From Nevskia ramosa DSM 11499 (GTDB taxonomy: Bacteria > Pseudomonadota > Gammaproteobacteria > Nevskiales > Nevskiaceae), in contig NZ_ATVI01000011.1 in NCBI RefSeq assembly GCF_000420645.1, forward strand, positions 124,001 to 188,000: 64,000 bases of DNA, written 5' to 3'. The position numbers were made by a program, and so were the translations under genes. Position 1 is the first letter of the stretch, and every line of letters starts with the position of its first letter. Below, piece by piece: positions 30,686 through 41,175 of the stretch. The notes under the pieces are model-generated. The model was given only the letters and a program-made list of their open reading frames with translations, made no database searches and was not told the origin of the DNA.

Positions 30686-31843
30686 TTAGTGGGGCAGCGG
30701 TTCGGTATCGCGCGTCAGCAGGCGCAGATAGGCGTCGTAGGCGAATACGCGATTGCGGCGGTAGCCGGTCATTTCGCGGACCAGGCCGAGTTCGGTCAGC
30801 CGGGCGAAAGCGGTCAGCACGCTGGACCGGGCGATACCGATGGCCGCCGTCGCGTGCACGGCGTTGGTGACCGGCCGGGTGCGGAGATGCCGGTGCAGTG
30901 CCAGCGCGGTAGCGGACATCCGTCCCAACGCCGGCAGGCGGGCGCGATCGGCATCGAACAGGGCAACGATCTGGCGGGCGGTATCGCAGGCTTCGGCGGC
31001 GGTGTTGACGACGCCGCGCAGGAAAAAGCGCAGCCAGCCCTCCCAGTCGCCATGCGTCCGCACGCGGCTGAGTCGGTCGTAATACTCGCTGCGATTGGTC
31101 TTGAAGTGCAGGCTCAGGTACAGCAGCGGGTACTGCAGCACTCTGGCTTCAACCAGCAGCAGGGCGATCAGCAGACGACCGAGACGACCATTGCCATCCA
31201 GGAACGGGTGAATGGTCTCGAACTGCACGTGTGCGAGCGCGGCCTTGATCAGCGGCGGGGTCTGCGGGTCATGCAGGAAGGTCTCGAACGAGCCGAGACA
31301 GTCCATCAGCTGTTCGGGCGGCGGCGGCACGAACACCGCATTGCCGGGCCGGGTTCCACCCAGCCAGTTCTGGCTGCGTCGGAATTCTCCCGGCTGCTTC
31401 GTCGCTCCGCGACCGCTGGCCAGCAGCACCGCGTGCATTTCCCGTAGCAGGCGCAAGGACAACGGCAGCGTGTTGAGACGATCCAGCCCGTGATTCAGCG
31501 CCCGGACATAGCAGGACACTTCCTCGACGTCGTCTTCTGGCACGCCTGGCGCTTCGTCCAGTTCGTGGATCAGCAGATCGGAGAGCGATGACTGCGTGCC
31601 TTCGATCTGCGACGACAGCACGGCTTCCTTGCGCACGTACTGGTAGAGCAGCAGTTGCGGATCCGGCAGCGCGCTGGCCAGGCCATCCAGCCGGCCGAGC
31701 AGGCGATTGGCCTCTTCGAGCAGCGCCAGCAGTTCGGTATCGAAAGCGAGTGAGGGTTGCGGCGGCAACGGCGGCGGGATGAAAGCGCGATAGCTTTCTC
31801 CCGTCGTGTTGCATAGCTGATAGCGCCCAAGCCGGGAGTCCAT
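30686..31843 (-). CDS. Fic-domain AMPylator with C-terminal winged helix
   Basis: The 385-residue protein belongs to class II Fic enzymes, which AMPylate (or de-AMPylate) target proteins. The N-terminal inhibitory helix motif SSQIEGTQ is at 77-84 with Glu81 as the blocking residue, and the catalytic loop HPFLDGNGRLGR is at 212-223, both complete. The substrate flap region GGTRPGNAVFVPPPPEQ precedes it. The last 65 residues (about 322-375) read as a winged helix, suggesting DNA binding or autoregulation. A perfect palindrome lies 42-75 nt upstream of the start codon. No antitoxin gene is adjacent, as expected for a self-inhibited form. Confidence 0.92.
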   Translation of the reverse strand: MDSRLGRYQLCNTTGESYRAFIPPPLPPQPSLAFDTELLALLEEANRLLGRLDGLASALPDPQLLLYQYVRKEAVLSSQIEGTQSSLSDLLIHELDEAPGVPEDDVEEVSCYVRALNHGLDRLNTLPLSLRLLREMHAVLLASGRGATKQPGEFRRSQNWLGGTRPGNAVFVPPPPEQLMDCLGSFETFLHDPQTPPLIKAALAHVQFETIHPFLDGNGRLGRLLIALLLVEARVLQYPLLYLSLHFKTNRSEYYDRLSRVRTHGDWEGWLRFFLRGVVNTAAEACDTARQIVALFDADRARLPALGRMSATALALHRHLRTRPVTNAVHATAAIGIARSSVLTAFARLTELGLVREMTGYRRNRVFAYDAYLRLLTRDTEPLPH

Positions 31844-31884
31844 CGCGATCGCTCAAGTCATCACATGAGCTCACATGGTGAATT

Positions 31885-31918
31885 CTTGTGACGACTTTTT
31901 CAATAAAGTCGTCACAAG
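31885..31918. promoter_or_regulatory. Perfect 14-bp palindrome upstream of fic, candidate operator
   Basis: CTTGTGACGACTTT (31885-31898) is exactly inverted at 31905-31918 with a 6-nt AT-rich spacer. It sits between the fic start (31843) and the thiC stop (31952). Just beside it TCACATG occurs twice (31861-31867 and 31871-31877). No T-run follows on either strand, so an operator is likelier than a terminator. Confidence 0.6.
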
Positions 31919-31951
31919 ACAATCAAAATGCCGCTCTTGCGATGTCTTGCC

Positions 31952-34022
<2,071 letters not shown>

Positions 34023-34108
34023 GATGATCGCCACCGCCGGCACCCCCAGCTTGTTGGCGCGACGATAGGCCAGCGAGCGCGCTGCGGCAAGCTGGATGGA
34101 CGGCTTGG

Positions 34109-34525
34109 CTATTTCCAGCCTAGAACTTCATAGCCCTGATCGCGCAAGCAACGGTCGACATAGGACTTGTACAGCGGGCTTGGCCCGGACGAGCTGAACA
34201 TGCCGCTGATCAGACCCTGCGCGCCACCACCGGCCGCACCGGCTGCCGCACCGCGTCCGGCATTGCCGAGCACCGCACCCACAGCCGCACCGGTCGCGGC
34301 ACCGACGGCAGCGCCGACGCCGGTCGATTTCGCCACCGCACCCGCCTGCGGATCATCGACATTCGCCGCATCCGCCTTGCGCCGGCAATCCTGGATCGCG
34401 GCGTCGCCGGCGGCCTTGCCGCTCTGGTTCAGGGTCTGGTTCGGGTACAGCACCGGCCGCGACGCGGCGCAGCCGCCGAGACCGGCGAGCAGCAAGCAGG
34501 CAACAGACATCCGGAACGTGTTCAT
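34109..34525 (-). CDS. Glycine-zipper outer-membrane lipoprotein
   Basis: From ATG 34525 the product has 138 residues; the lipobox LAGLGGCAAS (Cys about 20) sets this start although the frame is open to 34759 within the Nudix gene. Residues about 62-105 are an Ala/Gly zipper (GVGAAVGAATGAAVGAVLG pattern), seen in membrane-inserting small lipoproteins. The end CLRDQGYEVLGWK is typical of this family. Function unknown; envelope integrity or stress roles are usual guesses. Confidence 0.8.
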   Translation of the reverse strand: MNTFRMSVACLLLAGLGGCAASRPVLYPNQTLNQSGKAAGDAAIQDCRRKADAANVDDPQAGAVAKSTGVGAAVGAATGAAVGAVLGNAGRGAAAGAAGGGAQGLISGMFSSSGPSPLYKSYVDRCLRDQGYEVLGWK

Positions 34526-34580
34526 CGGCGGGCACCGTATCGATTTGACGTGAATGATGCCCTTCGCCGGATCCACATGA

Positions 34581-35105
34581 TCAAGCCGGCGTCTGGGCCA
34601 GGAACCACAGGCCGACATAAACCCGCGGATCGATGCGCTTGCCGGCTGCCGCCTGGGCAGCGAGCCAGGGCTGGATCGAAACGATCGGCACCCGATGCAC
34701 GGTGATGTTCTCGCCTTCCACACCGCCGCCGTCATGGATGCGCTCGAGCCGCGTCGCAACGTAGAAATGCAGCAGCTCGGAGGACATGCCGGGCGCGGTC
34801 GGGCCGGTCAGGATGTGCTGGATCTTTCCGGCGCGGTAGCCGGTTTCCTCCTCCAGTTCACGCAGTGCGGCGGCTTCGAAATCCTCGTCGGCGAACGCGG
34901 CTTCGTCGCCGACGATACCGGCCGGCAGTTCGATGCAGGCCGACTGCAAGGGCACCCGGTACTGCTCGACCAGCACCAGTTCACCGTCATCGGTCCGCGC
35001 AGCGATGAACGCGGCACCGCGCGCATGCGGCCGTGACACGTACTCCCAGGTGTCATTGCGGAGCAGGCGCAGGAAGCGGCCTTCGTGCAGGGTTTCGATG
35101 GTCAT
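34581..35105 (-). CDS. Nudix hydrolase, ADP-ribose pyrophosphatase type
   Basis: The 174-residue product resembles NudF/ADP-sugar pyrophosphatases. The Nudix box is present as LPAGIVGDE ... AALRELEEETGY (about 59-87), with a longer insertion than the canonical 23-residue box before the REXXEE segment. TAPGMSSELLHFYVA is the NudF-type following motif. Cytoplasmic. It lies 55 nt from the lipoprotein gene on the same strand. Confidence 0.88.
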   Translation of the reverse strand: MTIETLHEGRFLRLLRNDTWEYVSRPHARGAAFIAARTDDGELVLVEQYRVPLQSACIELPAGIVGDEAAFADEDFEAAALRELEEETGYRAGKIQHILTGPTAPGMSSELLHFYVATRLERIHDGGGVEGENITVHRVPIVSIQPWLAAQAAAGKRIDPRVYVGLWFLAQTPA

Positions 35106-35139
35106 TTCTTCGGGCTTTCCTGCGGGCTTTCCTGCGGGC

Positions 35140-36180
35140 TCAGCGACGGTAGCCGTTGACGAAGCGCCAGATCAGGCCGGTGGCGGCGATGTCCTGGGAA
35201 GTGACGCCGAAGATGGTCGACTCACCCCCCGGCCAGGCGTGACCGCCGCCGGTCAGGGTGTAGAGCTGCAGCTGGGTGCCGGCCGTGCAGCCGGTCCGTT
35301 CCTGCAGTTCGACGGTGGTGCCGTCGCGCTCGGCATCCGGAATCGGGGTGGTCAGCACTTCGCCGTTGCAGTGCTGCTGCGCGGTCCAGAAATCGAGGGT
35401 GCTGGCGGCCGATCTCACCCCGTTGTCGAACTGACCGAGCAGCCCGTTGTACGGGACGATCAGATCGGCGGTGCCGAGGAAATAGACTTTCGCGCGCTGC
35501 TTCGCCGGGAAGCAGACCGCCGCCTGGCTGGACCGCAGCGCCGCTGAAACGATGCCGAACGCGGCGATCTTGTCGGACAGATCGCAGGCCAGGCGCTCGG
35601 CCATGAAACCGCCGCTAGAAAAGCCGGCCGCGTAGAAACGGCGAGCATCGACGCCGCCATCGGCCACCAGCTTGTCGATCAGCGCCGAGATGAACGGCAC
35701 GTCCTGATCACCCAGGCCGGATGGATCGTCCTGCCAGCTGCCGCCGATCGCTTCCGGCATCACGGCCCAGAAACCCTGGGTCAGCACGTATTCGGAGACC
35801 CGGGTCAGATTCGCCATCGATTCCGGCGCAGTTAGCGAGGGATGCAGCAGGATCAGCACCGGCGCATTGCTGGAGGACACCGTCGGTCGCATCACCACGT
35901 AGCGCCGCTGGCGGCCATTGACGTCGAGGCTCATCGAGGTCGCCGTGGTGCCGTCAGCCACCCGGATCACGCCGACGCCGTCACTGACCGTGCTGCTGCC
36001 GATCGGCGCGTCGGTAATCAGGTAGCCGCTGACCGGATCGATGCTGCCGCTCGGTACCGATGGCGTTTCGCCGCCGCCATCGCCATCGCCATCGCCGACT
36101 ACGGGTTCACTGCTTCCTGTACAGGCCGTCAATGCACCGATCAGCAGAATCGCGGCCCACTTGAACTGAAAAGATCTCAC
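35140..36180 (-). CDS. Lipoprotein esterase of the PHB-depolymerase (LpqC) family
   Basis: The 346-residue product starts at GTG 36180 with GGGGAG close upstream. It has a lipobox (GALTACTGS, Cys about 20), a Gly/Asp-rich linker (about 29-45) and an alpha/beta hydrolase domain. The Ser nucleophile is in AAGFSSGGFM, the acid in LGTADLIVPY, and the His in TGGGHAWPGG, the pattern of extracellular polyhydroxybutyrate depolymerase and feruloyl-esterase-like enzymes. Likely outer-membrane-attached or exported; substrate not decided by sequence. Confidence 0.85.
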   Translation of the reverse strand: MRSFQFKWAAILLIGALTACTGSSEPVVGDGDGDGGGETPSVPSGSIDPVSGYLITDAPIGSSTVSDGVGVIRVADGTTATSMSLDVNGRQRRYVVMRPTVSSSNAPVLILLHPSLTAPESMANLTRVSEYVLTQGFWAVMPEAIGGSWQDDPSGLGDQDVPFISALIDKLVADGGVDARRFYAAGFSSGGFMAERLACDLSDKIAAFGIVSAALRSSQAAVCFPAKQRAKVYFLGTADLIVPYNGLLGQFDNGVRSAASTLDFWTAQQHCNGEVLTTPIPDAERDGTTVELQERTGCTAGTQLQLYTLTGGGHAWPGGESTIFGVTSQDIAATGLIWRFVNGYRR

Positions 36181-36240
36181 AACGCTCCCCGATGGATGAC
36201 GCCTTCTTGATTTTTCTGGGGCTGCGCGGACCGGTTCAGA

Positions 36241-37455
36241 TCACGGCAGCATCTGGCGGATGAAGGCCTGACAATCGCTATTGTCCATGTATCGCGGCAC
36301 GGCGTACGTCCAGTGCGCTTCGCTGAGTGCCTTGCCAGTGATCGCGGGGATATCCGAAGCCTTCAATTTCTCGACCTGAGTCGGGATGCCAAAGTCGGCG
36401 TTGAGCTTGCGGACATGGGCGATGAAGGCATCGGCAAGCTGCGTCTCGCTTTCGCCGCCGTGCTTCAGGCCGCTGACCTCGGCCAGTTTGGCGAGGCGTG
36501 GAATGCATTCCGGCTTCGAGAAATCGAGCACCCGCGGCAGCACCACGGCGTTCGCGAGGCCGTGGGGCATGTGGTAGTAGGCACCGAAGTTGTGGGCGAT
36601 CGCGTGCACGTAGCCGACACCGGCGGTGGTGAACGCGACACCGGCCTTGAACGAGGCCACGGCCATGTTCTGGCGCGCTTCGATGTTGCCGCCGTCGGTC
36701 ACCGCGGTCGGCAGGTTCTGCATGATCAGCCGCGTCGCATCGAGCGCTTCGGCGTCGGTCATCGGCGTGTGGTTGCGCGAGATATAGGCCTCCACCGCGT
36801 GGGTCAGCGCATCCATGCCGGTGGCGGCAGTGATGTGCGCCGGCAGGCCGGTCATCAGCGCGCCATCGAGCGCGGCGCCGATCGGCACCAGCTTCGGGTC
36901 CATGATCGCGAACTTGCGGGTGGTCGATGGATCCGACACCACGGCGGCGATCGTCACTTCCGAACCGGTGCCGGCGGTGGTCGGCACCGCGTACAGCGGC
37001 ATCGGCTTGAAGAACACCCGCATCAGGCCGGCCATGTGGACGATCTTGTGCGGATTGCGCGCGCGCGCCGCGATCACTTTCGCGGCATCGATCGAGGAAC
37101 CGCCGCCGATCGCCAGGATCGCCGTGCAGCCTTCGCGCTTGAGCATCGCCAGGCCGGTTTCGATCTGATCGATCGTCGGGTTCGGCAGCACGCCGTCATA
37201 GACGACGTAACGCACACCCAGCTCGGTCAAGCGGTCCTGCATGGCTTTAAGCAGGCCGAGCTTGACCAGCATGCCGTCGGTGACGATCAGCAGGTTCTTG
37301 ACGCCGGTGCGCTTGGCGATGTGATCGCAGAGCTGCAGCGAGGAACCGGGGCCGCTGAACAGTTCCGGCGTGCGGAAGGTCAGCAGCTTGGTCGACCACT
37401 TCAGCAGGAACTGAAAGATCTTGAAGACGAAAACCTGGATCGAGAAAGGAATCAT
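36241..37455 (-). CDS. Iron-containing alcohol dehydrogenase
   Basis: The 404-residue protein is a group III alcohol dehydrogenase. The NAD-binding signature GGGSSIDAAK is present, as is TTAGTGSE, and the metal ligands are in LPAHITAATGMDALTHAVE and HAIAHNFGAYYHMPHGLAN. The first 25 residues are unusually hydrophobic and aromatic (FVFKIFQFLLKW), which could attach it loosely to membrane. Substrate unknown; 1,3-propanediol or long-chain alcohol oxidation are typical for relatives. Confidence 0.9.
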   Translation of the reverse strand: MIPFSIQVFVFKIFQFLLKWSTKLLTFRTPELFSGPGSSLQLCDHIAKRTGVKNLLIVTDGMLVKLGLLKAMQDRLTELGVRYVVYDGVLPNPTIDQIETGLAMLKREGCTAILAIGGGSSIDAAKVIAARARNPHKIVHMAGLMRVFFKPMPLYAVPTTAGTGSEVTIAAVVSDPSTTRKFAIMDPKLVPIGAALDGALMTGLPAHITAATGMDALTHAVEAYISRNHTPMTDAEALDATRLIMQNLPTAVTDGGNIEARQNMAVASFKAGVAFTTAGVGYVHAIAHNFGAYYHMPHGLANAVVLPRVLDFSKPECIPRLAKLAEVSGLKHGGESETQLADAFIAHVRKLNADFGIPTQVEKLKASDIPAITGKALSEAHWTYAVPRYMDNSDCQAFIRQMLP

Positions 37456-37710
37456 GCGGCTTCTCCGAGTACGGCAATCTGAATTGTTTCTGGCGATGCG
37501 GGCTGATCGCGCGGGCGCAAAGGTGACACGTCAAGCCTGACTTCGGCCACAGGTCGCTGAAAACAATGTTGCTTACTGTTGTGCCACTCCTGCGCGATGG
37601 CGTGATTTCGAGCCATCCACCTTCACAGTCGCGTTATCTGCCCGCCACGGCAACGACACCTCCGCTGGCCACCATGCCCCCTCATTCGATCCTGCTTGGG
37701 GAGTCAGAAC

Positions 37711-40179
37711 ATGGTCATGAACATCGATAAGGGATTCAGGCTGGCGGCGATTGCCGCCGTGTTGGTCAGCACCCACGCGGCTGCGGCGACGACGCTCGAA
37801 GGCCGCGCCGTATTGCCCGCCCTCACCTTCTCCGCCGGGCCGACCTCCGGCCAGTACATCGGCAGCGCGCCGATCAACGGCATCACGCCGCCGTTCTTGA
37901 ACCGCCAGCCAGTGCAGGGTTTCTCGGCGGTGCTGCGCAATGCCGACGGCACGTTCAACGTGATGCCGGACAACGGCTACGGCAGCTTGCAGACCTCGGC
38001 GGACTTCAACCTGCGCGTCTATACCGTGCGAACCAACCTCGAAACCGCCAAGGGCGGCGCCGGCACCATCGACGTGCTCGGCAACATCGAACTGCGCGAT
38101 CCGGATCGCCGCATCCCGTTCGCGATCGTCAACCACTTCTCCGAAGCGCGCGTGCTGACTGGTGCCGATTTCGACATCGAATCGATGCAGCGCGCGCCGG
38201 ATGGTTCGCTGTGGTTCGGCGACGAATTCGGCCCGTTCCTGCTCCACACCGACGCGACCGGCAAGGTGCTCGAAGCACCGATCGCACTGCCGGATTTCGA
38301 CAACCCCGGCCGCGAAGTGCGCGCGCCGCAGAATCCGTACAACGAGGAAACCGCCGCCGTCCGCATCATGAACGCGGTGCGCGCCAATGCCTTTGCGCAT
38401 GGCGGGACCAAGACGCCGGTGTTCTCGCCGTACTTTCCGGAACTGAAATTCCCGGGCTCCAACCCGAATGCCAGCTATGCCCGCGGCAGCAACTCGCCGG
38501 CCGATCTGGCACCGGCGGCCAGCGATATCCACGACATCGCCCTGCTGCGCGCCGCCGGCTTTCCGGTGGTGCCATACACGGTCGACGACAAGGCGACGAT
38601 GCTGTCGCTGATGGCCAAGAACGTCAGCGGCCTGATCTCCGATCGCCCCGATCTGCTGCTGCAGGCGGTACGCGAATTCGACGCCAATGGCGACGGCACG
38701 CCGGGCGACTACCTCGGTGCCGATGGCCTGCCGGACGTTGCCAAGTTCGACATCCAGGGCCATCGCGGCGGCCGCGATCTGCGTCCGGAAAACACGCTGC
38801 CGGCGATGGAAGTGGCGCTCGACAACCTGATGACCACGCTGGAGACCGACACCGGCGTCAGCCTCGACAAGGTCGCCGTGCTGTTCCACGACCCGTACAT
38901 CGAAGCCGGCAAGTGCCGCCGTGCCGATGGCGCGCCGTACACCACCGCCAACGAAGTGCTGATCCGCAGCCTGAACGTCGCCGACATCCAGTCCCAGTTC
39001 ATCTGCGACAAGCTGTTCCGCGGCCCGACCCAGCAGAACGATCGCGCGCTGTCGCCGGTCGCCACCGCCTTCGCCGCCAGCCGCCGGCTGCTCGATCCGT
39101 ACATCGTGCCGACCGTCAATCAGCTCTATGACTTCGTCGATTTCTACGCGCAGTACTACAGCGTCGGCCCCGGCCGCTTCCTGACCGGCGCCGCGCAGAA
39201 ACTGGCGACCGCGCGCAAGGTTCGCTTCAACATCGAGACCAAGCTCAACCCGCGCTCGGATCGTGATGCGCTCGGCAACGTCTACAAGGACCGCACCTTC
39301 GCGCCGGAAGTGATGGCCCGCTCGCTGGCCGAGGTGGTGGTGCGTCGCAGGATGCAGGCGCGCACCGATATCCAGAGCTTCGACTTCCGCACCCTGCTGC
39401 TGGTGCAGGAGGCGGTGCCGGAAATCCGCACGGTGTTCCTGTTCGGCGATTTCCCGGTGATCACCGATCAGACGCGCCTCGGCGATTCCGATGACGGCAC
39501 CAACCTGCAACCGGAAGCGAACGGCAGCAACACGCCCTGGATGGCCGGCCTGTACTGGCCGTATCGCTCGACGATCGCCACCGCGCCGTTCCGTGCGGCC
39601 GGCAGCGGCGGCTTCGAAGGCATGGCGATCAACACGGCGGGCACTGTGCTGTACCCGATGCTGGAACGGCCGCTGGTGGGTGCCGATCAGCGTCGCCTGC
39701 AGATCAGCGAATTCAACCTGGCCGCCAAGCGCTATACCGGCCGGCGCAACTACTACCCGCTTGACGCCCGCGGCACCAACATCGGCGACTTCGTGCTGTT
39801 CAATGCGCTGGGCGAAGGTCTGGTCATCGAACGCGATGGCAGCCAGGGCAATACGGCCGGTTACAAGGCGATCAACCGTATCCGCCTGAGCACTGTCGAC
39901 GGTGCCGACGTGATCAAGGCGCCGCTGGTCGATCTGCAGAACATCGCCGATCCGGCCGGCATCTCGCTGCCAGGACAGCCGGGCGATATCGGCCTCGGCA
40001 ACCCGTTCTCGTTCCCGTTCACGACCATCGAAGACGTGGTGGTGATCGACCAGAACCGGATCGGCGTGATCAACGACAACAACTTCCCGTTCAGCGTCGG
40101 CCGCCATGTCGGCAGCAGCCAGGCGGACGATTCGGAATTCATCCTGCTCAAGCTCGATCAGCCGCTGAACCTGCGCTGA
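37711..40179 (+). CDS. Phytase-like esterase propeller with inserted, permuted GDPD domain
   Basis: ATG 37711 follows GGGGAG at ideal spacing, giving 822 residues with a signal peptide ending near THAAAA. The two halves of a phytase-like (PF13449 type) propeller lie at about 65-210 (VQGFSAVLRNADGTF, GDEFGPFLLHTDA) and 630-822 (GGFEGMAIN, EDVVVIDQNRIGVINDNNFP). Between them is glycerophosphodiester phosphodiesterase sequence: head motif GHRGG at 350-354, RPENTLPAM at 358-366, LETD at 377-380, HDP at 393-395 and ETKLNP at 509-514. The usual GDPD C-terminal segment (GFPVVPYTVDD ... SDRPDLL, 283-315) comes before the head. Probably a secreted phosphodiesterase. A terminator follows. Confidence 0.85.
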   Translation: MVMNIDKGFRLAAIAAVLVSTHAAAATTLEGRAVLPALTFSAGPTSGQYIGSAPINGITPPFLNRQPVQGFSAVLRNADGTFNVMPDNGYGSLQTSADFNLRVYTVRTNLETAKGGAGTIDVLGNIELRDPDRRIPFAIVNHFSEARVLTGADFDIESMQRAPDGSLWFGDEFGPFLLHTDATGKVLEAPIALPDFDNPGREVRAPQNPYNEETAAVRIMNAVRANAFAHGGTKTPVFSPYFPELKFPGSNPNASYARGSNSPADLAPAASDIHDIALLRAAGFPVVPYTVDDKATMLSLMAKNVSGLISDRPDLLLQAVREFDANGDGTPGDYLGADGLPDVAKFDIQGHRGGRDLRPENTLPAMEVALDNLMTTLETDTGVSLDKVAVLFHDPYIEAGKCRRADGAPYTTANEVLIRSLNVADIQSQFICDKLFRGPTQQNDRALSPVATAFAASRRLLDPYIVPTVNQLYDFVDFYAQYYSVGPGRFLTGAAQKLATARKVRFNIETKLNPRSDRDALGNVYKDRTFAPEVMARSLAEVVVRRRMQARTDIQSFDFRTLLLVQEAVPEIRTVFLFGDFPVITDQTRLGDSDDGTNLQPEANGSNTPWMAGLYWPYRSTIATAPFRAAGSGGFEGMAINTAGTVLYPMLERPLVGADQRRLQISEFNLAAKRYTGRRNYYPLDARGTNIGDFVLFNALGEGLVIERDGSQGNTAGYKAINRIRLSTVDGADVIKAPLVDLQNIADPAGISLPGQPGDIGLGNPFSFPFTTIEDVVVIDQNRIGVINDNNFPFSVGRHVGSSQADDSEFILLKLDQPLNLR

Positions 40180-40183
40180 TCAA

Positions 40184-40252
40184 CAGCGACTGACACAGAA
40201 AAAGCAGTCGCTGCAATCTTCAGAAGCCGGCCTCAGGGCCGGCTTCTTTTTT
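40184..40252 (+). terminator. Tandem hairpins and intrinsic terminator after the phytase/GDPD gene
   Basis: A first hairpin pairs CAGCGACTG (40184-40192) with 40206-40214. A second, perfect 11-bp stem AGAAGCCGGCC (40222-40232) with loop TCAG and complement ends in TTTTT (to 40252). The second is a standard Rho-independent terminator. Confidence 0.88.
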
Positions 40253-40297
40253 GGGCGCGTTGCGAGGGCAGCTTCCTTCAATTTCTATACTTGCTTG

Positions 40298-40381
40298 TCA
40301 TTCCCGCGTAGGCGGGAATCCAGTCTTGATGCGGTACGCTACGGCCAGAACTGGATGCCCGCCTGCGCGGGCATGACGGGA
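40298..40381. repeat. Dispersed palindromic repeat (REP/MITE-like)
   Basis: GTCATTCCCGCGTAGGCGGG starts at 40298, and an inverted, slightly different copy (GCCCGCCTGCGCGGGC and CATGACGG) ends near 40381. Each half is itself a hairpin. Such 'TCATTCCCGCG ... GGCGGGAATCC' sequences are common intergenic repeats in proteobacteria. It fills the gap between two convergent genes together with the terminator above. Confidence 0.75.
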
Positions 40382-40422
40382 ATTTAGGTGTCTCGTTGAT
40401 TTGGAAACGCTCCGAAGCCTGC

Positions 40423-41175
40423 TTAAATCCAGCGACGAATCTGCTCGATCACCCAGGCACCATCATCAAGCGGCAGATCATGCCCGGCACGCGGATGAAC
40501 CGCGATCTCGCAGTCCCAGCGCTGGGCCAGGCGCTGCGAGCAACGGCTGTCGACCAGCGCATCGCATGCGCTGTTGAGGATCAACAGTCGCGTCGCCGGC
40601 GCCTGCAGCGGTGCACGATATTTCGCGGCGGCCAGCAACTGCCGCAGCGCGTTGGCGCGGGACACTGGATGGCTCAGGCGCCACTGGGTCCAGTCGTCCA
40701 GCAAGGATTCCGGATCGCGCACCAGACGGCTGGTGAGGCGCAGGATCGTCCGCTCGATCGCTCGCACCGACGGCGGCCGCAGAGCCAGACGCAAGACATC
40801 CGGCCAGACCGTCGGGCGCAGCCGCCAGTGCGGCGGGCTGAACGGCCGCAGGCTGGTATTGATCAGTACGCAGGCATCCAGCTCCTGCGGATGGCGGCTC
40901 GCCCATGAGCTGGCGGCCATCGCGCCCAGCGACATCGCCAGCAACCGATACGGCGGCTTGAGGCCGCGGCGCTGCAGTTCAGCGCGGCAGTAGTCGGCCA
41001 TCGCGTCGACGCTGCTGGCGCTGGTCTGTTCGTTGAGTGCGCCATTGCCGGGGAAGTCCAGCAGCTCGATGCGGGCACCGGGCATCTCGCGGGCAAAGGC
41101 CTGCGGGAAATCGCCCCAGTGACGGCTATCGCGCATCAGGCCGCGCAGCAAGACCCAGGTGCTTGCGTCGCTCAT
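40423..41175 (-). CDS. Alpha/beta hydrolase
   Basis: The 250-residue cytoplasmic product has an alpha/beta-hydrolase layout: LLRGLMRDSRHW (oxyanion region), Ser nucleophile in LLAMSLGAMAA (about 78-88, SxSLG-like), acid near NSACDALVD and His in HPRAGHDLPLDD. The nearest general class is the BioH/YbbA-like carboxylesterases, but the substrate cannot be told. Its ATG overlaps the stop of the upstream carboxypeptidase gene (ATGA), so both are coupled. Confidence 0.8.
   Translation of the reverse strand: MSDASTWVLLRGLMRDSRHWGDFPQAFAREMPGARIELLDFPGNGALNEQTSASSVDAMADYCRAELQRRGLKPPYRLLAMSLGAMAASSWASRHPQELDACVLINTSLRPFSPPHWRLRPTVWPDVLRLALRPPSVRAIERTILRLTSRLVRDPESLLDDWTQWRLSHPVSRANALRQLLAAAKYRAPLQAPATRLLILNSACDALVDSRCSQRLAQRWDCEIAVHPRAGHDLPLDDGAWVIEQIRRWI

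Noticed and set aside
31885-31918. Palindrome before fic as the left end of the Tn7-like element, because it contains CAATAAAGTC
   Set aside because: It is a single perfect palindrome without repeated sites, 24 kb away and bordered by core genes such as thiC.
31885-31951. The same palindrome as an intrinsic terminator of thiC
   Set aside because: No T-run follows the stem on the minus strand.
37573-40107. An 844-codon open frame antisense to the phytase/GDPD gene
   Set aside because: Shadow frame; the sense strand has the signal peptide, RBS and domain motifs.
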